Shown: piece after piece, positions 1 to 11,222 of the stretch | Position numbering within the stretch: the first letter of the stretch is position 1 | Layout: every line of letters begins with the position of its first letter | Origin: Aptenodytes patagonicus | Taxonomy: Eukaryota > Chordata > Aves > Sphenisciformes > Spheniscidae | Length of the DNA: 64,000 bases | NCBI RefSeq assembly: GCF_965638725.1 | Contig: NC_134958.1 | Coordinates: 14,821,464-14,885,463, forward strand | Direction of reading: 5' to 3' | Notes under the pieces: generated by a model | What the model saw: the letters and a program-made list of their open reading frames with translations, nothing else | What the model was told of the DNA's origin: nothing | The model's database searches: none | Program-made: the position numbers and the translations under genes

Positions 1-373
1 TCAGACTAACTGAAGATAGCTGCATTTGATTCACGTTACAAAAATAAGAACCAAAATTAAGACCATGACAAATGCCTTTTATGTTTGGGACAAGGAACTT
101 AATACCAGTATTTTTTTCTTCTTTTTAAAATAAAAAGTACACCGCTAGATACTTACACCTATGAAAGAAATGTTCTAATGCATATAAATTTATTGCTTCT
201 TCTATTAATGATCAACCCTTCTAAGAATTAAGGAGCCCTTTATCTGGTAGTAGTAACTCTTGGTCTGTAAATCAGAATGAAAAGTGTACTGCCGCTCAAA
301 ACAGCTTTTTCTTTAAAAAAAAAAATCTATCATTCTTAGCTTTAATACTATTGGCTTTTTAAATAATACTCAC
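1..373 (-). other. CTDSPL2: CTDSPL2 intron (partial)
   Basis: AT-rich intron sequence downstream of the third coding exon, entered through the GTGAGT donor at 368-373. I see no further exon or repeat in it. Confidence 0.7.
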
Positions 374-523
374 CATTTTTATTTGCTGGTGAAAAAAAAT
401 TGAAGACAGGAGAAAATATCGTTCCCAGTAATGTAGTTCGTGGGGGACTGCCAGTGGCAGGATTATCTTCTAATTTTCCATTTTGCTTTACATGTTGGTT
501 TGTCATTTCGTAACTTCCAGCTT
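374..523 (-). CDS. CTDSPL2: CTDSPL2 third coding exon
   Basis: This 150-base exon begins after a TTTACAG acceptor (AG at 524-525) and ends before a consensus GTGAGT donor (372-373). It encodes [29 protein letters not shown] and [15 protein letters not shown]. The [10 protein letters not shown] segment is strongly conserved in the family and is a hydrophobic island in an otherwise disordered N-terminal region. Incoming and outgoing phases (one base on each side) fit the neighbours. The remainder of the protein, including the DxDxT phosphatase domain, continues beyond the left edge after the intron that begins at 373. Confidence 0.94.
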
Positions 524-2670
524 CTGTAAAAGAAAAGTTATGAAGTATAATACCATGCTTCTGTTTTTCACAGTTACATCCTCTCTTCTATTGTTATTTT
601 CAATATAGGAAAGATCCCTCTTGCTCATGGTTCAACTTGGTCGACAAAAAAATTTGCTTAAGTATTTAATTAAAAAAAAAAAAGAGCTAGCAATTTAGTA
701 TCAACATAAAACCAAAATGCCAATTTTCAACACCATCTTAAGTTTAACACTACAAATTAGGAAGCACTCATTGTTTATATAAAGAATGCTATAGATTAAC
801 AAATAATAGAAATTTAAATCCTTCAAATGGGCTTGATGATGGAAGACAGACTTTAAGATGCTGTGCACCTTTCACAACAAATAGATGTCAGTATCAGTGG
901 AACTCCACTAGATGGAAACAAGAGAAAGTGTCAGTGGAACTCCAAAGGCTGAACCTCCAAACTTCACAAGATCAAGTCCATAATTTATTATTCTCCACAT
1001 ATATACACACACACCTATATGCATAAATTCAATTATGAAGTTAAATAATTTTTAGTTGTTATCACAGATAACAAAGGACATAGAATTAAATAAATCTTCG
1101 CATTACAGAACGTAACTCGTAACAATTAAGGTTTTCTATAAATGTGCATGTACAGTAAAGTACATCCTAGAACTAAAAATTGCCATCTCATGGCTGAGAT
1201 CCAAGACACAGTTCTGAGACTGAAATGAAAGAGAAGTTATTTACTTCACAGTAACAAGTCTTTGAGATGTCTGTCCATATGGAAGTAAGCAAATGTATTT
1301 TGTGCACATGAGCTGAGAACCTTTTTGTCAGCTGAGCCTGATGGAGCTGCACAAGTACTTCACACTTCCTATCGTTTCTATATAAAACGTAGGGTGTGCC
1401 AGCTGCAACTCAGTGCCTTCACTAATACGGAATATTTTAACTAAGAACTTCGTATCGCTCTAACAGTAACATGGGCTCAGTGTGCTCTACGTGCGTACCT
1501 CAGAACACACTTGATTTAAGTCAACAGTTGCTCTTTCACCTTGAGCACTGTCTGCATGCATCACACTAAGTGGGTACATATCTGTTATCTCTCCAGGAGG
1601 CAAAAATCTTAATTAACAGTAGCAAATACTGGAAAAAGGGATTTCTCCTAAAGCCATGTTGTCAGATGTCTGTGTAACAACCGAACAGGAAATTCTTTCA
1701 CATTGTAACCCTTCCATCACTGAAGTCACTTATTTGGAGCTTTATCCTCTGCTTAGCTACCGATTTTGCAAACCTAGTTGGACTATGAAATCTTTGAGAC
1801 CTCCGCCTTGCTGACAAACTTGGCAGAAACCAGACAATGGATTCTCAAGTTACTGGGGGAATGGAGAATGAAGGAACACTGACAGGCAGCACAATCACAT
1901 TAAGTCTTGTTTCCTTAGAAAAGAAGTCTAAAAAAATTTTTTTTGAAGTCAGATTTGGAACCACAGCTGATACTTTAAATGGCATTGACCACTTTATCAC
2001 ATCATTATTAGAGGTATTAACAAAAAAAATTTTCACAGGGAACAGGGTTGTGGAATCTCCATCCTTAGAGATACTCAAAACTTGACTGGACGAGGCTTTG
2101 AACAGCCCGATCTAACTCCAAAGCCAGATCTCACTTCAAGCTGGATCAACACTGCTGTGAGGGGAGCAGGGGGACTGGCCCAGGTGACCTTTAGAGGTCC
2201 CTTCTGATCTAAATTTTCCTATGATTCTATGACAGAAACCTGTCCATGTGTTTGACAAGTGCTTTCAATATCTAAAAGACACCTGGTTACTTCCACAAAG
2301 GTCAGGAGTTGGGAAGTCATATTTCACTTTTTTTGTGAGAAAATGGGAGAAGAGCTAAATCAAATAATTATCATTGGCTTTTTAGAATAATAATTAAAAA
2401 GTTAAATTAGTTCCAAAATAGCTGGTCATGATCACATATCCGAATTGTTCTTACAAAGATACAACGGATGTGTCTGAGAAGTAACGTAACTGTTGCTTAC
2501 AGTCTTAGAAATCTTATTTTGCTACTATTAGCTCAGCCTTGTTCTCGCTGAGGTCAGTCACAAACCCCTTAACCTCCACCACTGAAGAAATGTCCTACAT
2601 TAGTTAACAGCTGTAAGACTACTGAATCACCACTCAACTGCAACAACATACGATTAGAATATTTACAAAC
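524..2670 (-). other. CTDSPL2: CTDSPL2 intron between coding exons 2 and 3
   Basis: Noncoding, AT-rich, about 2.1 kb. It holds a CR1 3' end at about 2015-2233 in the opposite orientation to the gene. It also holds a 14-base direct duplication (TCAGTGGAACTCCA at 894 and 930) and a short TA/CA run at about 1000-1020. No other coding signal is seen. Confidence 0.7.
2015..2233 (+). repeat. CR1 LINE 3' end (degraded)
   Basis: The fragment reads [12 protein letters not shown] near the C-terminus of the CR1 reverse-transcriptase ORF. It continues into the typical 3'UTR with GACTGG, CCAGGTGACC and GAGGTCCCTTCTGATCT, and ends in a CTATGATTCTATGA tail. It is severely 5' truncated and mutated. It lies inside a CTDSPL2 intron in antisense orientation. 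Confidence 0.85.
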
Positions 2671-2809
2671 CTCCATTCATTTGACTTTTCCGTCGTACTC
2701 GAGAGATCTGTTTATTAGGCTTTTCTCCTGTTTGAGGTGTGGATGTAATCAAGTTGTTATCTATATCCCGTTCAATTCTACTTCTTTTTGCAGGATTTTC
2801 TCTTTCTTC
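2671..2809 (-). CDS. CTDSPL2: CTDSPL2 second coding exon
   Basis: This 139-base exon encodes [15 protein letters not shown], then [16 protein letters not shown] and [10 protein letters not shown]. It lies between an AG at 2810-2811 and a GTTTGT donor at 2669-2670. It enters in phase 0 from the first coding exon and leaves one base, which the next exon completes as a Glu codon. The peptide is basic and Ser/Thr-rich, with SP/TP-type and RRKS sites that could be phosphorylated. This region belongs to the poorly structured N-terminal extension that sets CTDSPL2 apart from the small CTDSP1/2/L phosphatases. No break is seen. Confidence 0.94.
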
Positions 2810-5800
2810 CTTAAAATAGAAAAGGGGGGGAAAAAAGAAACATGCTGAATAGTGCCTCTTTTCTCCACTGAATACTACCAGAAAATGTTAGCTGTTAGAG
2901 AAAGTTTCACAAAAGATCTATTTTTTGTTCCACTTCCAGATGCAGAATATCCAACATATATCTGGCCAGCTGGAATTTTAAACTCATTTAAACCGACACA
3001 ACTCAAGGTAGACAGCAAAGTACTGGGAAAGAAAACTGTACTTGGAACTTCTATAGTAGAAAAACTGTCTTTAAGTACTATTTCACGGGATAGCCAATTT
3101 ATAAAATATTTAAGTGCTATGGAGTTCGGGAAATGTAGAGACAAGGCAACTAAAATTATCTGAAACTTGATTTCTCTGCCTGTTAAATATACAGGAAGTA
3201 AACGGCACAACAATATCCGGTATGAAATTCTCCACCGTGCTCCCTACATAAAGGGGCTTGCTAAATTGCATACAAGTATATAACTTGCTGCTATTCAATC
3301 CAGATCAGGTAGTACATGGCAAAACTTAGCTGTTCAAAACGTCGTAAGCAAGGGTTGTGACCCAATGACTCTTCTTACCTTTAAGTAACTGACTGTTCTT
3401 CCCTGTGGCACTTACATGAATAATACAGAACCAAACATTTTTGCATATTTTCTGTGCATGAGTATATGTGTAGGCACACATGTTTAAGACAGGTTTCTTC
3501 CCCTTTTTCCCCAAAGCACCTACTACAACTTAACAAAATGGCAATCTTAAATCTAAAGCATGACCATACAGAGTACACTGAAATGTAAGGTGTGAGACAA
3601 TGCAAAATAAATTGAATTAAATATCAAAATAAATAACAAGGCCACAGACCATATCAAAGTTAATTAAAATTTCAATTTTAGAATTACAATATTACCTTTC
3701 TGGAGCAGCAGTTTCACATCTTTAAAAAAGAAAAGAAAAACGATTTGCGTGCTCCAAAAAAAAAAGTAAATAGATCTTTTAGAAAAATTAATCTAAAGCC
3801 CATGCTAACAGTACAGTAGCTAAAAGAAATACTAACAAACATGGAAATGTATTGACATCCATATCAGAAGACAAGTGAACGCCACTGATCCCAAAAGCTT
3901 CCTACTGGCAATATCCTTGACCAACAACCTTGGTGAGAACAATGTAATTACTACCACTTAGAATTAATAATATTGTATATACCATAAATCCATATAATGA
4001 GAGAAAAAGGATGGCTCACTGAACTGATAAAAGAACAGTAAGGCATCTCATCTTCTAGGTCATTTGTTCAAATGTTCAACACCAGGGAAAAAAAATGAGA
4101 GAAATTAATTAACTTCTAAAAGCTACCATTGGCCTTCATAAAATGAGTTGTGCTCTCATTCTGCTTTATGGAAAACAAGTGTAGAAACATTACAAAAAAT
4201 TACAGTGGAAACAGGAAATCTGGCTGATGGTATCAGCAGAGGCACAAAGAATTCACTAGATCTGGAGATCTCTTTCATCCTCCAGAAGAGGAGCTATCAT
4301 GCTGTCGTGGGAAAGCTCACACTGCTGTGGCCATGTTGTACTAGCTAACAGAATTCAAAGGTGAAATTAGATAGGATGTTATTGTGCTACTTGGTTTATA
4401 CACTGAAAATTTTATTGCACAGATACAGAATTAAATATACCTATTATATGTATTTATATAACAATCTATTTGAATTCTATGATCTATTGAATTCAATATA
4501 ACCTATTATTATCAATAATTGTGCCATAAGGAACATGGCAATGTCACACCGACGTAAACATTTTGCTTCTAGGTTGTTTTCAGAAACCGTGTATGTATTA
4601 AGGAATGGCCTAAACTGGTAATGACAACACATTCGGAGTCAATGCAGTTTCTGACAGTGCTAGAACCCCCCAAATCGAACAAGTTTAGAGGAACTTGCAA
4701 CAGCAAGTCTTACAGTATTTCCAATGTTAACATTTAAAAATTTTAATAGTACTTCCTGTACGCATACATGTATCAGTTTTTCTGGTAAATCAGATTTGTC
4801 ATTTTGTAAATGACAAATACTGTTGTGCGCTCCATACTACTGCTGACTTGCATGGGGGCCGCGAGTTAGCAAAAGACCTCAAGATCAGACCTATCGCCAT
4901 CCACATTCGAAGAGCCACATTTTAGTCTCTGGTTTCTCTAACTAAACAGCTGGAAGTTTTTTTCAGGTTTTGTTTGTTTAAGGAGTATTTCTAATAAGAC
5001 CTCTTTACGATACCAGATAAATGGCCTATGACTATGACTGAAATTGTCAAGATATACTTGTTATGAAGACATTATTGCTATAAATCCATATAACCTCAGT
5101 GGCGATTTAGATTTTCGCATACCCATAAACGAACTACTATGCAAGTTGTACACGTACACTCAAAGAGTTGTAACGTTTCCATGGCAGCCACAAGACTACT
5201 TTGTTAAGTCATTAGCGCTTTGGAAGATAGCCCAGCAGTATCAATATCATGCCATGCTAATGCCACTGGAACCACTCCAAGTCCTGCTACAGGCACAGGA
5301 GAGGACATGAAAGGAAACGGAGAAAAATGTGGACATTTTATATTAAAAAACCTGTCAAGAAAAAGAAGAATGAAATGTAATCCAAAGATTTGGGAGAGGA
5401 AGAGAAGAGGGGAAGAGAAAGTTAACAAGACCTTAAAGAGACAAAGGAAAGGAAAACCAGACATATTTCCCTTATCTTAAAATTCCAGTGTAAAATGTTT
5501 TGCTTAGATTTCAGTGTTTTGTTGCAGTGGTTTTGCAGCCAAAATGCTGCACTACTGAGCTACAATATAGATGCTGAATGTAAAAAGATTAATTGTCCTG
5601 GTTTAATGAAAAACAAAATGTAAGCGGATTTAACCATTTATTTTTACTGAAACATTTCTTTGTCGGTACCTCAATGTTTCTATGATAGGTAATTAACACA
5701 TGCCATAAAACATTAAATTTCACTATGTTTTTGACAATTTAAGAATATACAGTTACTTTAATTAGAATTATTTCAACTTCAGCTTGTTACAAAATTATCA

Positions 5801-6737
5801 TTTCAACACTTAGTTCAAAACCCAGAAAATACTTCCGAATTTATATCATATTTTCATTTATCATATAGTTAATCTGGGATACATTTTAATTTAGTTATGA
5901 CTTCTTGGCTACTCTTCTTTAAAGTTTACAGCTACGTTAATGTCAATATCTGGACTGTTGGGGCTGAATGAAGTTTGTTTTTTTTTTTAACTGGCCTCCC
6001 TTTACAGAAAAAACCCACAGGTTTTTGAAGCAATTGCACGGTTACATTCAGCCTATCAAAGTAATATATATATAATTGACCCTCAAAACATACATGCAAC
6101 AGGTTTTAACATGTGAAGATTAGTAAAGTTTAGAATTCTGCCTGGATCAAGACAGATGAGATTTAGTGGTTTAGCCCTGACAATGTTTGAATTTGATCCA
6201 CTAAGCGGGGGCAGTGTTCACTGCAATAATACACCAAGTACTCGTACCAATTTCATGATGGTTGAATTTGAGAGGTTTGACCTTTATTGATTGATGGGAC
6301 TCCTAAACAATTTTGAATAAAAATGCTAAAAATATTCAGCAAATTTATGTTTACAGACTTGCTTGTCTTAGTTGCCAGTACTGATAATTTCCAAATTCAA
6401 GGAATCCTTAAAATGGAAATTAAAAATCTACTGAATTTATTAGTCAACATTTTCACAAAGAAATACCTAGGTCATAAATCCTGTGATTTATTGGATTGTC
6501 TTAAATATGCCTACAACTGACTCCTGTAGGGTTTGAGAGTCTGCTTTTTTTTTTTTAAATATCTGTTACCTGACACAACTATCGCAGGTACTTCTTGTCT
6601 TCCAATTCTTTACAAAAATGTTTTGCTTCCACCACATTACACACGTTTATTCATTCTTAATAGAAATGGTTTTAAATCAAATTTAACTGAATATGACCCA
6701 ATTAAAAAACAAAAGAAGAAACCCACTGATGGTGTAC
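2810..6737 (-). other. CTDSPL2: CTDSPL2 intron between coding exons 1 and 2
   Basis: About 3.9 kb of AT-rich intron. A short TA run lies at about 6064-6074 and several poly-A/T runs are present. The open frames here (for example 5044-5310) are short, mutually overlapping and have no splice context or family resemblance. I see no gene. Confidence 0.7.
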
Positions 6738-6946
6738 CTTGGGTGTGCTTCCTTTAATAAACTTTTTGATTGAAGACAACAAGCCAGTTTCATTTTTCTG
6801 TGGTTTTCCTCCGCCAACAGGTAAGCTCTCTTCCACCTCCGAATGTTTCCTCTTTGCCCTCAAAGCACGTTGTGTGCGAATTTGATTCGACTGCTGAGAA
6901 GCTTTCCGCGTTCTCAGCCTCATTTTCATGTGTACCACATGTAAAG
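6738..6946 (-). CDS. CTDSPL2: CTDSPL2 exon with start codon (first coding exon)
   Basis: The exon starts after a polypyrimidine tract and TATAG acceptor (AG at 6947-6948) and ends at AAG before a GTACAC donor (6736-6737). Coding begins at the ATG whose A is base 6923, giving MRLRTRKASQQSNQ. A second in-frame ATG lies two codons upstream (6929), so MKMRLRT is an alternative start; I prefer 6923 because the known orthologues begin MRLRTRK. The peptide is very basic, contains a KRKHSE stretch that could act as a nuclear localisation signal, and ends in SSIKKFIKGSTPK. The 23 bases upstream of the start are 5'UTR. The exon ends in phase 0. The match to the vertebrate family is close throughout, with few substitutions. 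Confidence 0.95.
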
Positions 6947-7259
6947 CTATAAAAGGAAAAAACAAGAATACTTAGTCATTGAAGAAATGTTTTAAGCTTC
7001 AGATCATGAATTCAAAAAATTATATGAGACTCTCAGTGTTCTGATGCACTGAGCTTTTACATCCATATATATATGGCTTAATTTATATCAAATAGAAGAG
7101 CTATTTAAGCTAAAGCATAACACTGGCATAAGAACAGATGAATATAATCTGGCCATGGATACATCTAACCATTAGTTCAATGAGGTTTTTGCATAACCCT
7201 CCAATCTGAGTAGTAGGAACAAAAAAATCTACCTGCTTTTAAGATGAAAAGGATTGTAT

Positions 7260-7335
7260 GGTGCCTGGTGTCTTCAGCATCAAATGACTAGACTCAATGA
7301 CCTAGGCAGTCCTTTCCAGCTCTGTTCCTCACAAT
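7260..7335 (+). repeat. Old CR1/L3-like 3' end relic
   Basis: The run ATGACTAGACTCAATGACCT followed by GGCAGTCCTTTCCAGCTCTG resembles the 3' end of old CR1/L3 elements (GGACTAGATGACCT then AGGTCCCTTCCAGCCCTA). There is no intact tail. The relic is heavily mutated, so the exact subfamily is unknown. Confidence 0.5.
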
Positions 7336-10300
7336 ACTTCATTTTAAGTCTCCACATTAAATTTGAGATGAGGCATAAATCTAAATTCGTGTCAAGTGTT
7401 CACAGAAGAAGAAATCACAAATGAGACTATGCATTCAATATGGGTGAGGATATAGCAGCTCAACAAAGGAACCTAAGATTGATCTTCAATACAACTGTAT
7501 TTGGGAATAAGATTAGACCATGCAAGGGCAATATTTATTAAAGCAGAGTAAAAGGCCATTCCAGGGAATGTGTCCCATTTATCTCCAACCTTCAACTGGA
7601 CTGCTGGTATAGTCAAATCTGTGCATAAATATAACTGCTTTTCTGGACTGAAGGATATGCCTTCTTCAGTTGACCGAAGCTCATACTTGGGTTGATTTGA
7701 ATGGGACTACTCGTGCTTAAAATTATGCATATACTGGATCAGGAGCAGAAAAAAGAAGTAGCAAGAAATCCATCTGAGTTGTAATGCACAGAAATACTGG
7801 TAAGAAAGTAATAGCCATTTCCTAGCTGAAGTCATGACAAAAAGCATTTTTTTAGAGAAGAAAAGCCCCTGCTTATCACGCTAGGAATCAGTATCTGCTT
7901 TTCTAAAGTTCATTTAGCATGTACCTTATTGCTGAATAGACAGAATAAATAATCTATAACATTTAAAATATAAGTAATGTCACAGCAGCTACTTTGTTTA
8001 GGAAAAGGCAGCGGTGGCACTGGTATGATTCACAGACATAGAAATACTGTGATAATATTTTTCAAAAACAGTCCAAAAACTGTACACAGTTGCATTTGTT
8101 CGCAGTTAGATAAATCTCAAAGTCAAATGAAAGGTGTTCCAGCTAATGAAGAATAACATAACTACTGACACTATTTTTAGAAGGCTTAGCAAAAAAAATA
8201 CTCAATTGGTATTGTCAAGAGTGAAATATTTTAGTTACACATAATATTTGTTTGAACTGCCAGCAAACATGGGATTTCATTTTTCATACATACATGCCCA
8301 GCATTTTCCATCAGTAGTTAATACAACAACTGTTTACAGACAGGAAAAGGACAAGTCAAGATTCTTAAATGACTGAAGTAACTACAGCAGAAGTGGACTG
8401 ATATGTGAGGTTTGAGGAAAGACAACAGAAACTGTAGCCTAAATTTATAAAAACTGGTTCCTTATAATCTTGTGCCCTCTAGTAACAGAAGCATTAAAAC
8501 TCTGAGTCCATGAGAGTATCCTTTCATTATTATTATTATTTGCAATAAAATTTGCATTTCGTTTAAAAGAATCTACTGTATGTGGAAAAAAGTAATGCAG
8601 AGAAATAATGAAAAAAAATCCCCAAAGACTTTAATCCAGTTTTCTGTTCCTACTCCTTGCCACTAGAAAAATAAAAACATAAAAATAATATTCTTATACA
8701 AAGATGTAAAATAAATATGCCTGTTATCAGAACTTGCATCTCGATTTTTTTTTCTTACAAACTGCTGCCAGATTAATTTTTTGGGTATGATTTATGGTGG
8801 GAAGGATCCACAACAATAAACATATGCTCCTATTGTACTTCTGTACAAATCAGGAGGACCTAATTATAAAATTGAAGAAATTATCAAACATCAATGGACA
8901 GGATGGTCCAAAGATACCTTAAAACATGTAATGTGTTTTCACTTCAGAAATATTGAGGAAAGCATTATTTTTTATCAACACTGTGTGGATTAAATCATGT
9001 ACTTTAAGTTAGTATGACTTACCAAAATCATGTTATCCTAGGCGGCTGAAAAAAGAACAATTACATTTAAGGTTTCTCAGTGTTCTTGTATGTGGGAGAT
9101 GAACTAATTCACAACTGTTGCAGGAAATACAGCCTGAGACAGAAAATGGCCATTAAACTTTTAAACCAAATAGTTTAAATATATCAGTGTTTCAAGTTAA
9201 ATAGTTAGCAATTTGTTGGAATGAAGTTAAACAACACTGTTTTGCCATGTTAAAAATATTCTTAAAACTCTCCAAGGAGCTCTAGTCCTTTCATGCTTTG
9301 AAAAGGGAATTTTATTAGCAGTCTTAACCTGTTTAGGAATTAATTTGGTTGAATTATAACTCTCTGAAACTCCTCAATCTGTATATTGCAAGGAGACACA
9401 TGTTAGAGCACAGACAGCAATCTCTAGGACAGAGAAGTGAGCAGAGAAGGGGTGCAGACAGCAGAGTCATAAACGCTTCAACCATCCCAGCTTCAGTTGG
9501 TTTCAAATGGGTATCAACAGCCCCAGCATGCTAGGCTCCTTCACATCTCTGACATGCCAGCCAGCCAGCCCTATGCCATCCAGAATGACTAACCATTCTT
9601 TTTTTGTATTCCACAGGTTGAATGGATTTTTGTTTGCAATCCTTCCCGCCAGGAAGCCCTGGAAGCCAGGAACAGGAACAGAGCAACGAGGCAGCCTATA
9701 CCCATGACGGTCCCTTGGGTACAGGAAACATGTTCATGCTGAGAAGTTGAGGAGAAGTGGTAAAAGGGGAATAAAATCAGAAAGATAAAGGAAAAAAGGC
9801 ACAAGAATATGTAATCATCAGAGCAAACTTCTCAAAGGTACTTTAAGATATGGCAGGATGACATGAGGGAACCTAGTGGCTTGCTCTTGCTCCTGCTCCC
9901 TCCTCATTTCTTTCCCACATTCATTTCAGAGCTTGTCTCCTCCCCAGAGACCAGGCCAGCTCACTGAGCTAATGGGGGGAAAAAAAACCCACCCCAAATC
10001 AAACTTCACTTTTATGCCAGTTAAATCAGTTTACAAAGGGAATCAATGGGCATCCGAGTAATGCAACAGAGCAGGCGCTGGAGAAGAACACAGCACACCT
10101 TGTGAGTGATATAGCTATACATCACACAGCCTACTGAGCTGGTGTATTTTGGAGAGCTGAATAGGACAGAAGTCCAAAGATGGATGGAGGGAAGCTGGGA
10201 GTCACTAGAGGCTCCACTCCCAGAGTACTCACTGTGACAGAGCACAGGATTCAAAGTGGCCCTGATGTCTTGGAACAAACAGGTAGGCAGTGCGTGCGTG

Positions 10301-10392
10301 AAGCCAAGCACCAAGCAAGCGGTATGGAATGCAGTCAGTCTCATCAACTGCAGTCCAAGAATTCCCTGATCTCTGTGACATCTGCCAATGCC

Positions 10393-11222
10393 ATCACGGG
10401 ATCATTTAGGTTGGAAAAGACCCTTAAGATCACAGAGTCCAATCTTTAACCTAATGCTACCAAGTCCACCACTAAACCATGTCCCTAAGTGCCTCATCTA
10501 CTCGTCTTTTAAATACCTCCAGGGATGGGGACTCCACCACTTCCCTGGGCAGCCTGGTCCAATGTTTAACCACTCTTTCAGTAAAGAATTTTTTTCCTCA
10601 TGTCCAATCTAAACCTCCCCTGGTGCAACTTGAGGCCATTTCCTCTCGTCCTATCGCTTGTTACTTGGGAGAAGAGACCAACCCCCACCTCGCTACAACC
10701 TCCTTTCAGGTAGTTGTAGAGAGCGATGAGGTCTCCCCTCAGCCCCCTTTTCTCCAGGCTAAACAACCCCAGTTCCCTCAGCCGCTCCTCATAACACTTG
10801 TTCTCCAGACCCCTCACCAGCCTCGTTGCCCTTCTCTGGACACGCTCCAGCACCTCGACGTCCTTCTTGTAGTGGGGGGCCCAAAACTGAACACAGTATT
10901 CGAGGTGCGGCCTCACCAGTGCCGAGTACAGGGGCACGATCACTTCCCTCCTCCTGCTGGCCACACTATTTCTGACACAGGCCAGGATGCCATTGGCCGC
11001 CTTGGCCACCTGGGCACACTGCTGGCTCATGTTCAGCCGGCTGTCGACCAACACCCCCAGGTCCTTTTCTGACAGGCAGCTTTCCAGCCACTCTTCCCCA
11101 AGCCTGTAGCGCTGCATGGGGTTGTTGTGGCCGAAGTGCAGGACCCGGCACTTGTCCTTGTTGAACCTCATACAATCGGCTTCAGCTCATCAATTCAGCC
11201 TGTCCAGAGGCTCTGTAGAGCA
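10393..11222 (-). repeat. CR1 LINE, 5'-truncated, relatively young copy
   Basis: The element lies on the minus strand. Its 3' end (plus-strand view ATCATTTAGGTTGGAAAAGA at about 10401) is near 10393 and the 5' truncation is near 11222. A 197-residue open frame (11171 down to 10578) is the C-terminal part of the CR1 reverse-transcriptase ORF2. Visible motifs include [19 protein letters not shown] and [15 protein letters not shown], followed by [16 protein letters not shown]. The frame is cut by a one-base expansion of an A-run (T7 at 10589-10595 on the plus strand). After it the usual C-terminus ([19 protein letters not shown]) continues in the next frame to a stop at 10472. No catalytic YADD region is present, so the copy cannot move by itself. 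This is a non-LTR retrotransposon fragment within the CTDSPL2 intron. Confidence 0.95.

Noticed and set aside
10479-11072. 197-codon plus-strand open frame
   Set aside because: It is the antisense shadow of the CR1 reverse-transcriptase frame on the minus strand.
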